Assembly (NCBI GenBank): GCA_003565095.1
Contig: PXDI01000156.1
Coordinates: forward strand, 1-8,055
Length of the DNA: 8,055 nt
DNA from: PVC group bacterium
GTDB taxonomy: Bacteria; Verrucomicrobiota; Kiritimatiellia; UBA8416; PXDI01
Direction: 5' to 3'
A model generated the notes under the pieces. The model made no database searches. It worked only from the letters and a program-made list of their open reading frames with translations, and was not told where the DNA came from. Positions within the stretch are counted from its first letter, which is position 1. Each line of letters starts with the position of its first letter. Below, piece after piece: positions 1-5,721 of the stretch. The translations under genes were made by a program, and so were the position numbers.

Positions 1-704
1 ACACTATTAAACGCCCCGACACTGGCCGTGCGCGTAGAGAAACCGCCGGTTGCCATAGTGGCAAAAGCATGGCAGACAGCATCAAACAAAGTCATACCGC
101 CGAGCATCAGCAAACCGGTCTGCAGTATGCACAACAGAACATACACCGCCCACAGCAGCTTGGCCGTAGTGGCAATGCGCGGAGTCAGGCGGTCCTTGGA
201 AGGCCCCGGCATTTCCGCACGGTAAATCTGCATCCCCCCCACTCCCAGAAAAGGAATAATCGCCACGCAGAGAATCAGCACGCCCATGCCGCCAAAAAAA
301 TGCGTCAAAGCGCGCCAGAACAGGATTCCGCGTGGCACACTTTCAAGATTGGTCAGCACCGATGCACCGGTAGTTGTCAATCCCGACACAGACTCAAAGA
401 AAGCCGAGACCGGCTGACTGATAACCCCGGAGAAGATATACGGCAAAGCGCCGGCGAGCCCGGCGGCCAGCCAGCCGAACGTTACAATGCCAAAACCGTC
501 GCGGCGCGACAATTCCACCGGCACACGCGTGAGCGACCACATGATACCGCCGGTCAGAAATACGCTCAGTGCCGACCATAACAGCGCCATGCGCACTTCC
601 GGCGGATCGTCATAGCCCCAGGCAACCCCCATACAGGCCAGCATGGCAAAAGCCAGCACCATCAGCATAAAGGATATCAAATGTAAAACAGCCCGTGTAT
701 TCAT
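1..704 (-). CDS. trkH: TrkH-family potassium uptake membrane subunit, N-terminal part (runs off window edge)
   Basis: This is the K+-translocating inner-membrane subunit of a Trk system, which takes up K+ together with TrkA. The frame is open from the ATG at 704 to the window edge, giving 234 residues of a protein that is usually about 480 long, so roughly half is present. Hydrophobic segments lie near residues 7-29, 39-59, 71-93, 140-157 and 182-204. The first selectivity-filter loop is seen as SVSGLTTTGAS (residues 105-115), the second as FATMATGGFSTR (214-225); both are typical of the TrkH/KtrB family. The start follows the trkA stop by 14 bases with only a weak GGG-rich ribosome site, so translation is probably coupled to trkA. 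I saw no frameshift. The family call is firm. TrkH versus TrkG or KtrB rests on the linked full-length two-domain TrkA, which fits Trk. Confidence 0.93.
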   Translation of the reverse strand, partial: MNTRAVLHLISFMLMVLAFAMLACMGVAWGYDDPPEVRMALLWSALSVFLTGGIMWSLTRVPVELSRRDGFGIVTFGWLAAGLAGALPYIFSGVISQPVSAFFESVSGLTTTGASVLTNLESVPRGILFWRALTHFFGGMGVLILCVAIIPFLGVGGMQIYRAEMPGPSKDRLTPRIATTAKLLWAVYVLLCILQTGLLMLGGMTLFDAVCHAFATMATGGFSTRTASVGAFNS

Positions 705-718
705 CCCGGCAGCCCAAT

Positions 719-2068
719 CTATTTTTTAAACATCGCCACAACCCGGTCAACACACTTCAGTTCAGTAAAGATCGCCAGCCGGTCACCGCCCTGCAGCACA
801 AAGTCACCGCCGGGAATAATCACCTCCCCGTTGCGCTGCACCAGCGCAACCACGGCACCGTCCGGCAAAGGCAGCTTGCGCAGCGAATAACCGCACCATT
901 TACTGCTTCCCGGCAAATCCATTTCCAGCAGTTCGGCAGACAGAAACTGAAATGCGGTTGCCGCACGCACATTGCGGCCGCGCACAAAGCGCATAATGAC
1001 ATTAATCATTGAGGAATACGGACTGACCACCCGGTCTAACAGTTTCATATGGCGGATAATCGGCACATACTCGGACTTGCCGACATGCGCCACCGTCCAT
1101 GATGCACCCATTTTCTTTGCCAGCACGCATGAGACAATATTCAGTTCATCATCACCGGTAGCGGCGGTAAAGGAAGCCCCCGGGCCGATCCCGCACTCCG
1201 CCAGAATCTCCTGCTTGGAGGCATCCCCTTTCAACACCAGGGTTCTAATCAGCTCATCCGCCACTTTTTCGGCACGCTCTGCGTCCGGTTCCACCAGCAC
1301 CACATCATGCCCGTCGAGCTCCATGCGCTTGGCCAGTGTGGCCCCCGTTCCACCGCCGCCCGCAATAATATCCCGGGTAATCCGCGGCCGCGACGGTAAA
1401 GCCCAGGTCAACAAGGCGTCCGCATCAGCCAGATGCGTCACAACGTATGCTTCATCTCCAACCCGTAAAGCGGTATCCCCGTGCGGAATCAAAAGCTTAT
1501 CATCGCGCAAAACGGCAATAAAGCGGGCTCTTGAGAGTATTTCCAATTCACCGCCCAGCTCTGCCAGAGAGTGCTCCAGCAGCGGCGAGTCTTGCTCAAT
1601 CCGGATACCCAGCGACAAAATCTTCCCGCCCAGCATATCCACCACATCCGAAGCCCCCGGATATCGCAGAATGTCCTGGACTTCATGCGCGCATTCTTCA
1701 TTCTGGCTTACCAGCAGATCGATACCAACGGCTTTCCAATTCCACTTTGAGGGGGCGATATAGTCAACGTTCACCACCCGCGCCACCTTGGTCGCCACCC
1801 CGGCGGCATGCGCATACATGCATGCCAGAATGTTCACTTCGTCGCGATTGGTAACAGCCAGCAGCATATCGGTCTTATCAATGCCGGCTTCATCCAGCAT
1901 CACCGGACTGCTGCCTTCCCCGCAATAAGTCAGGATGTCCACCTTCGACTCAACCGCTTCCAGCGCCGGCTGACTGATATCCAGCAAAACCACATCGTGC
2001 ATCATTTCGCATAATGTAACCGCCAGACTCTGACCGGTTGCCCCCGCTCCTATTATCATCACCCGCAT
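719..2068 (-). CDS. trkA: TrkA, NAD-binding gating subunit of the Trk potassium transporter
   Basis: This cytosolic protein forms the nucleotide-sensing ring under TrkH and gates K+ flow. The 449 residues are close to the 458 of E. coli TrkA. Two tandem RCK units are visible. The first Rossmann fold has GAGATG at residues 7-12 and an acidic D30 after the second strand, which suggests NAD(H) binding. The second has GGGGTG at 237-242 with E260 in the same role. Each is followed by a TrkA_C-type domain (about 140-225 and 370-449). I chose the ATG at 2068 because AGGAG (2081-2077) lies 8 bases upstream and because the Rossmann fold then begins at residue 3, as in the family. An in-frame ATG at 2107 would add 13 residues without a family match. 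The gene is first in an operon with trkH. Confidence 0.97.
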   Translation of the reverse strand: MRVMIIGAGATGQSLAVTLCEMMHDVVLLDISQPALEAVESKVDILTYCGEGSSPVMLDEAGIDKTDMLLAVTNRDEVNILACMYAHAAGVATKVARVVNVDYIAPSKWNWKAVGIDLLVSQNEECAHEVQDILRYPGASDVVDMLGGKILSLGIRIEQDSPLLEHSLAELGGELEILSRARFIAVLRDDKLLIPHGDTALRVGDEAYVVTHLADADALLTWALPSRPRITRDIIAGGGGTGATLAKRMELDGHDVVLVEPDAERAEKVADELIRTLVLKGDASKQEILAECGIGPGASFTAATGDDELNIVSCVLAKKMGASWTVAHVGKSEYVPIIRHMKLLDRVVSPYSSMINVIMRFVRGRNVRAATAFQFLSAELLEMDLPGSSKWCGYSLRKLPLPDGAVVALVQRNGEVIIPGGDFVLQGGDRLAIFTELKCVDRVVAMFKK

Positions 2069-2076
2069 TATGACGA

Positions 2077-2081
2077 CTCCT
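2077..2081 (-). promoter_or_regulatory. Ribosome binding site of trkA
   Basis: AGGAG on the minus strand, 8 bases before the ATG at 2068. It decides the start in favour of 2068 over the upstream in-frame ATG at 2107. Confidence 0.85.
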
Positions 2082-2153
2082 CTCTCAAATAACCCGCATC
2101 TAACCACAATCTCCGGCTCCCGCCAAATAAAATCCCCACCCGCCAGACACGGA

Positions 2154-2181
2154 TTGACGGGCGGAAATAATTATATATAAT
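2154..2181 (+). promoter_or_regulatory. Sigma70-type promoter of the EfpL-like gene
   Basis: The -35 is TTGACG (2154-2159) and the -10 is a perfect TATAAT (2176-2181), with a 16-base spacer. Transcription would start near 2188, giving a leader of about 28 bases that contains the AGGAG ribosome site at 2201-2205. This is the best match to the sigma70 consensus in the window and implies strong, largely constitutive expression. The -10 lies inside the palindrome ATTATATATAAT (2170-2181), so it can be read on either strand. Confidence 0.8.
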
Positions 2182-2200
2182 CCGCCGGTAATTCCATATC

Positions 2201-2205
2201 AGGAG
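2201..2205 (+). promoter_or_regulatory. Ribosome binding site of the EfpL-like gene
   Basis: AGGAG lies 10 bases before the ATG at 2216 but only 4 bases before the in-frame TTG at 2210. The spacing therefore favours the ATG as the start. Confidence 0.8.
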
Positions 2206-2215
2206 AACATTGACT

Positions 2216-2782
2216 ATGATCAGAGCATGCGACTTGAAACGCGGCAGCATCGTCCAGATCGACGGCATACCGCATATTGCCGAAGAAATGCAGGTGCAAA
2301 CCCCGTCCGCGCGTGGCGGCGCCACCCTTTACAAAGTGCGCTTCCGTAACCTGCAATCACGCCAGAAACTCGACCGCGCGTTCAAGGGCGATGACGCTCT
2401 GGACGAAACCGATTTTGAGCGCCGTGAAGTCCAGTTTCTTTATGCCGACAGCAACGGCTGCACTTTTATGGATATGGAAGACTATTCGCAGTTCTCCATA
2501 CCGGAGGAAGCACTTGCGGAAGAACGCGCGTTTCTGACCGAAGGACTGGAAGATATCAAGGCGCTGGTATCCAACGGCAGGATCCTGGGGATTGAACTGC
2601 CGCCGACTGTCGAAATGGAAATTGTTGAAACCGGCCCGTCGATGAAGGGAGCCTCAGCCACGGCACGCACCAAACCGGCCACGCTTTCAACCGGACATAT
2701 GATCAAAGTTCCCGAATACATGGCCAGTGGCGAAATAGTTAAGATCGACACACGGACAGGCGCATTCCTCTCGCGCGCCTAA
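2216..2782 (+). CDS. efpL: Elongation factor P-like protein of the EfpL/YeiP type
   Basis: EF-P proteins bind the ribosome between the P and E sites and relieve stalling at proline runs and other poor peptide-bond formers. The 188 residues match the three-barrel EF-P layout: a KOW-like N-terminal domain (about 1-65), a central OB domain (about 68-125) and a C-terminal OB domain (about 130-188) with GASATARTKPATLSTG (142-157). The loop that reaches the peptidyl-transferase centre reads TPSARGGATLYK (29-40). E. coli YeiP has TARGAATLYK here, whereas canonical EF-P has a modifiable lysine in a different context. The tip is Arg33, so no lysine-modifying partner is needed, and none is seen nearby. 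'FKGDD' (58-62) and 'MDMEDY' (86-91) also match YeiP. The start is set by AGGAG at 2201-2205. The neighbours are unrelated in function. I am sure of the EF-P family and fairly sure of the EfpL branch. Confidence 0.92.
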   Translation: MIRACDLKRGSIVQIDGIPHIAEEMQVQTPSARGGATLYKVRFRNLQSRQKLDRAFKGDDALDETDFERREVQFLYADSNGCTFMDMEDYSQFSIPEEALAEERAFLTEGLEDIKALVSNGRILGIELPPTVEMEIVETGPSMKGASATARTKPATLSTGHMIKVPEYMASGEIVKIDTRTGAFLSRA

Positions 2783-2866
2783 TCGCAAGAAAGAATGTGT
2801 GAATGTGAGTGGTTTGGATCGGCCATGCACTTAGTTAAGATGGGGCCGCAATGTCCCCGACCCAGC

Positions 2867-2894
2867 ACACTCCCACACTCCCACACTCCCACAC
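2867..2894. repeat. Tandem octamer repeat, unit ACACTCCC, 3.5 copies
   Basis: Three perfect copies of ACACTCCC plus ACAC lie in the gap between two convergent genes. A loose reverse-complement relative, GTGTGAATGTGAGTGG, lies at 2797-2812 and could pair imperfectly with it. No open frame crosses the repeat. The rest of the 2783-2948 gap holds only weak stems. Confidence 0.85.
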
Positions 2895-2914
2895 GCATTA
2901 GGCAGAACAACCAA

Positions 2915-2934
2915 CTGCATCTATAGACATGCAG
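2915..2934 (-). terminator. Weak stem-loop downstream of the response regulator gene
   Basis: CTGCAT (2915-2920) and ATGCAG (2929-2934) form a perfect 6-base-pair stem with an 8-base loop, 15 bases past the regulator's stop codon. On the minus strand it is followed by TTGGTTGTTCT, a poor T-tract. It may stop transcription from the regulator gene or simply separate the convergent genes. The stem is short and not GC-rich, so the call is tentative. Confidence 0.3.
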
Positions 2935-2948
2935 ATTCAGAACAAAAC

Positions 2949-3620
2949 TTATTGACTCGACTCCTGCGCAACCCAGAGCGCGGCGCTGCGCACCAGATCG
3001 TTGCTGTTTTCGATATTCAGCTTATCGCGAATATGCGCACGATGGGTTTCAACAGTCTTTGCGCTGATGTGCAGCTTGAGCGCAACCTCCTTGACCGACA
3101 TGCCATGACCGATTGACTCGAATATTTCCAGTTCACGGTCGCTCAGTGTATCGACGCTGCCGGCGGCCCCGCGCTTTCTGCTATGATTCAGCCGGGCCTG
3201 CTCGATTTTCTCCGCTATGGCAGCACTCACATAGGTATCACCGTGAATCACCGTGCGCATTGCCTGCAAAAGCGTTGCGGATTTTTCCGCCTTCATAATG
3301 TAGCCATTGGCTCCGGCGCGCAAGGCACGCTGGGCATATAAATCCTCGTCATGCATCGAAAGCACCAGCACCGGAATCCGGATGCCGCGCGCACGAATGG
3401 CCTTAATCAACTCGATCCCGTTGCTGGATTCCAGCGAAACATCAACAACGACTAAATCAAACAGCGCCCGCTCAAGTTTGTGCAATGCCTCGGGAGAATT
3501 CTCTGCTTCATCAGCAACAGTCAAATCCTCAGCCTGCTCAACAAGCTGAACAATCCCCTGCCGCACTATCGGATGGTCGTCCACCAGCAAAATCCTGCTG
3601 ACCGCCTCGCCCTTTTGCAT
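2949..3620 (-). CDS. NarL/FixJ-family response regulator, DNA-binding, orphan
   Basis: This is a two-component transcription regulator of 223 residues, the usual length for NarL/UvrY-like proteins. The receiver domain (about 8-125) has the acidic pair D14-D15, the phosphoacceptor D60 in VVVDVSLE, the switch residue S88 and the conserved K110, so all phosphorylation residues are present. The C-terminal LuxR-type helix-turn-helix spans about 158-215, with LSDRELEIFESI (159-170) and the recognition helix SAKTVETHRAHIRDKL (186-201). The ATG at 3620 is preceded by AGGGGAG with about 8 bases of spacing. No histidine kinase lies in the window, so the signal is unknown. The gene is divergent from the topoisomerase operon and shares a mirror-image promoter pair with it. 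I cannot name an orthologue, so I give no gene symbol. Confidence 0.95.
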   Translation of the reverse strand: MQKGEAVSRILLVDDHPIVRQGIVQLVEQAEDLTVADEAENSPEALHKLERALFDLVVVDVSLESSNGIELIKAIRARGIRIPVLVLSMHDEDLYAQRALRAGANGYIMKAEKSATLLQAMRTVIHGDTYVSAAIAEKIEQARLNHSRKRGAAGSVDTLSDRELEIFESIGHGMSVKEVALKLHISAKTVETHRAHIRDKLNIENSNDLVRSAALWVAQESSQ

Positions 3621-3665
3621 TTGCCCTGCTCCCCTCTACCCTATACAGCACCAAATAGGAACCCC

Positions 3666-3697
3666 GCTGATAATCATGTCTCTGTAACAATATCAGC
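3666..3697. repeat. Inverted repeat GCTGATA / TATCAGC over the regulator promoter
   Basis: GCTGATA (3666-3672) and TATCAGC (3691-3697) are perfect 7-base arms separated by 18 bases. They flank the predicted transcription start of the minus-strand regulator gene and overlap its -10. A third GCTGATA lies at 3777-3783. This could be an operator, possibly for autoregulation, but it could also be a by-product of the promoter block. Confidence 0.5.
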
Positions 3698-3714
3698 AAC
3701 CGCCACACTTTCAA
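3687..3714 (-). promoter_or_regulatory. Extended -10 promoter of the response regulator gene
   Basis: Read on the minus strand, the -35 is TTGAAA (3714-3709), followed by a 16-base spacer ending in TGA and the -10 TATTGT (3692-3687). The TGn before the -10 makes it an extended -10 promoter. Transcription would start near 3680, leaving a leader of about 60 bases before the ATG at 3620. Its -35 and 12-base -10 block are identical to those of the opposite promoter at 3759-3787. Confidence 0.65.
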
Positions 3715-3758
3715 CCGAAAATTTCGGAATAAAACAAACGTGCCACCATATCTTGTGC

Positions 3759-3787
3759 TTGAAAGGCGCATTAACTGCTGATATTGT
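3759..3787 (+). promoter_or_regulatory. Extended -10 promoter of the topoisomerase operon
   Basis: The -35 is TTGAAA (3759-3764) and the -10 TATTGT (3782-3787), with a 17-base spacer ending in TGA, giving an extended -10 TGn motif. Transcription would start near 3794, about 87 bases before the parE ATG. The block TGCTGATATTGT (3776-3787) is repeated exactly, in reverse complement, at 3687-3698. Confidence 0.7.
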
Positions 3788-3816
3788 GCCCTATATTGTA
3801 GTGATGATAATTATTG

Positions 3817-3839
3817 CAGGCCGGTTTCAGCCTGAAACC
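3817..3839 (+). promoter_or_regulatory. Hairpin in the untranslated leader of parE
   Basis: GGTTTCA (3823-3829) and TGAAACC (3833-3839) form a perfect 7-base-pair stem with a 3-base loop. A competing stem, CAGGC (3817-3821) with GCCTG (3830-3834), uses some of the same bases, so the two folds exclude each other. The hairpin lies inside the predicted leader, about 42 bases before the start codon. It may affect mRNA stability or elongation; no known riboswitch is recognised. Confidence 0.4.
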
Positions 3840-3880
3840 TTACCGCTATACCGTTTTTATGATTGGATGATTGGTTTTCT

Positions 3881-5704
3881 ATGGCAGAAAAAAAGACGCA
3901 TATTTATGACGAGAGCAAAATCAAGACGCTCTCATCGCTGGAACATATCCGTGCGCGGACGGGCATGTACATCGGCCGCACCGGCACCGGTGCCCACTAT
4001 GAGGACGGCATCTACGTCCTGATCAAGGAAGTGGTCGATAATGCCATTGATGAATTTATCATGGGGCACGGCCGCCGGGTCGAAATCAGAATAAAGGACT
4101 GTAATGTCACCGTGCGCGACTACGGCCGCGGCATTCCGCTTGGCAAAGTTGTTGAATGCGTTTCCCGGATTAATACCGGTGCAAAATATAACGATGACGT
4201 CTTTCAGTTCAGCGTTGGCCTGAATGGCGTCGGCACCAAGGCGGTGAATGCCCTTTCAACCGATTTTCTGGTACGCAGCCACCGTGACGGCAAATATGTC
4301 GAGGCGGTTTTCAAACAGGGAGAACTCGTTAAGCAGAAAAAAGGCTCCGCCGGTAATGAAAAGAACGGCACCCTCGTGGAGTTCACCCCCGACCCGGAAA
4401 TCTTCGGTTCATACGCGTTTCAGGAAAAGCACATTCTGCGGCGGCTGCGCTTTTACAGCTACCTGAACGCCGGCTTGAAACTTATCTATAACGGTGAAGA
4501 TATCGTATCCGAAAACGGACTGCAGGATCTGATTACCGACGAAAGCCAGTTCGAAATGCTCTACAGCCCGCTGCACTACCGGGATAAAATGCTCGAAATG
4601 GCCTTTACCCATACCAACCGCTTCAGTGAAGATTATTATTCTTTTGTTAATGGACAGTACACCACCGACGGCGGCACCCATCTGAGCGCTTTTCGTGAAG
4701 GGGTGCTGAAAGCGGTTAATGAATTTTCCAAGAAGCAGTACGACGGCGATGACGTGCGGGAGGGCATGCTCGGCGCGGTCGCCATCCGGCTGAAAGAGCC
4801 GGTTTTTGAATCGCAAACCAAAAACAAGCTTGGCAATACGGAAATCCGCTCCACACTGGTGGCGCAAGTGCGCGATGCGGTCGTCGACCTGCTGCACCGC
4901 AATCCCAAAACAGCGGAACGGCTGCTGGAAAAAATTGAAGACACCCAGAAACTGCGAAAGGAGCTGCAGACGGTCAAAAAAATGGCGCGCGAGCGCTCCA
5001 AGAAAGTATCGATTCGCGTGCCGCAACTCAAGGACTGCAAGCAGCACCTCGACCTCAGCCGCAACAAGGGGACCGAATCGCAGATATTCATCACCGAAGG
5101 TCAATCTGCGGCCGGCTCGCTGACGAGCTGTCGCGATCCAAATATCCAGGCGGTCTTCACCCTGAAAGGCAAACCGCTGAATGTCTGCGAATTGAGCCGC
5201 GATGCACTTTACAAGAATGTTGAAATCTATAATTTGATGCGCAGCCTCGATATCGAGGAAACGGTTGAGCGGTTGCGCTACCAGCAGGTTATTCTGGCTA
5301 CCGACGCGGATGTCGATGGACTGCATATCCGCAATTTGATGATTACCATGTTTCTGCGCTTTTTCCAGCCGCTGGTCGCCCGCGGACACCTGCACGTGCT
5401 GGAAACACCGCTCTTCAGGGTGCGCAACAAAAAGCAAACCACTTACTGCTATTCAGAAAAGGAGCGCGATGCGGCCATCCAGCAGCTCGGCAAAAGCTGC
5501 GAAGTCACCCGCTTTAAAGGACTGGGAGAAATTTCCCCGTCTGAGTTTAAGGCTTTTATTGGAAAAGAAATCAAACTTTCTAAAGTAACGATTGACGACG
5601 AGGAATCCGTTCCCGAAATATTGAGTTTCTATATGGGGCGCAATACCCAGGAACGCCGTCAGTATATCATGGATAATCTCGTTATCGAAGAATTGCCGGT
5701 ATGA
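3881..5704 (+). CDS. parE: DNA topoisomerase IV subunit B (ParE-like type IIA ATPase/Toprim subunit)
   Basis: This subunit binds and hydrolyses ATP and supplies the metal site of a type IIA topoisomerase that decatenates and relaxes DNA. The 607 residues match ParE-like proteins (about 600-630), without the insert of E. coli GyrB. The GHKL ATPase (about 1-230) has E50 and N54 in KEVVDNAIDE, D80 in DYGRG, and the G2 box VGLNGVGTKAVNALS (112-126). The transducer has Q312-T313-K314 in QTKNKLGN. The Toprim domain has E406 in TEGQSAAGS, K429 in LKGK and the acidic triad D475-D477-D479. Two residues are unusual: Q408, where GyrB has Asp426, and T27 in RTGMYIG, where the family normally has proline. 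The ATG at 3881 has a weak ribosome site (GGATGA); an in-frame TTG at 3863 would add six residues. The gene is followed 16 bases later by parC. Confidence 0.95.
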   Translation: MAEKKTHIYDESKIKTLSSLEHIRARTGMYIGRTGTGAHYEDGIYVLIKEVVDNAIDEFIMGHGRRVEIRIKDCNVTVRDYGRGIPLGKVVECVSRINTGAKYNDDVFQFSVGLNGVGTKAVNALSTDFLVRSHRDGKYVEAVFKQGELVKQKKGSAGNEKNGTLVEFTPDPEIFGSYAFQEKHILRRLRFYSYLNAGLKLIYNGEDIVSENGLQDLITDESQFEMLYSPLHYRDKMLEMAFTHTNRFSEDYYSFVNGQYTTDGGTHLSAFREGVLKAVNEFSKKQYDGDDVREGMLGAVAIRLKEPVFESQTKNKLGNTEIRSTLVAQVRDAVVDLLHRNPKTAERLLEKIEDTQKLRKELQTVKKMARERSKKVSIRVPQLKDCKQHLDLSRNKGTESQIFITEGQSAAGSLTSCRDPNIQAVFTLKGKPLNVCELSRDALYKNVEIYNLMRSLDIEETVERLRYQQVILATDADVDGLHIRNLMITMFLRFFQPLVARGHLHVLETPLFRVRNKKQTTYCYSEKERDAAIQQLGKSCEVTRFKGLGEISPSEFKAFIGKEIKLSKVTIDDEESVPEILSFYMGRNTQERRQYIMDNLVIEELPV

Positions 5705-5721
5705 AACAGGAACACTACTAA
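5701..5721 (+). other. Six-codon mini reading frame bridging parE and parC
   Basis: ATG at 5701-5703 overlaps the parE stop as ATGA. It is followed by AAA CAG GAA CAC TAC and a TAA (5719-5721) whose last A is the first base of the parC ATG (TAATG). The peptide would be MKQEHY. No strong ribosome site precedes it, so it would have to be reached by reinitiation. It may serve translational coupling or be chance; AGGA at 5708-5711 can serve parC directly. Confidence 0.3.

Noticed and set aside
69..581. Open frame (170 codons) on the plus strand over the trkH region
   Set aside because: The minus strand here encodes both TrkH selectivity-filter loops without a break. The plus-strand product is His/Arg/Gln-rich and looks like nothing known.
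972..1763. Open frame (263 codons) on the plus strand across trkA
   Set aside because: It is antisense to the two Rossmann domains of TrkA, and its Ser/Pro/Arg-rich product looks like a shadow translation.
2069..2107. Upstream start of trkA at 2107
   Set aside because: It would add 13 residues before the family start; the strong AGGAG fits the ATG at 2068 instead.
2842..2857. GGGG...CCCC stem after the EfpL-like gene as an intrinsic terminator
   Set aside because: The stem is only four base pairs and no T-tract follows.
2867..2894. CRISPR-like array
   Set aside because: The units are 8 bases long and directly adjacent, with no spacers and no cas genes.
3538..3771. Small open frame on the minus strand across the regulator promoter region
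   Set aside because: It overlaps the regulator gene start in another frame and covers the mirrored promoter structure; there is no ribosome site.
4409..5437. Long open frame (342 codons) on the minus strand inside parE
   Set aside because: It is fully antisense to conserved ATPase and Toprim motifs and its product is low in recognisable motifs. It is an effect of GC-rich codon use on the opposite strand.
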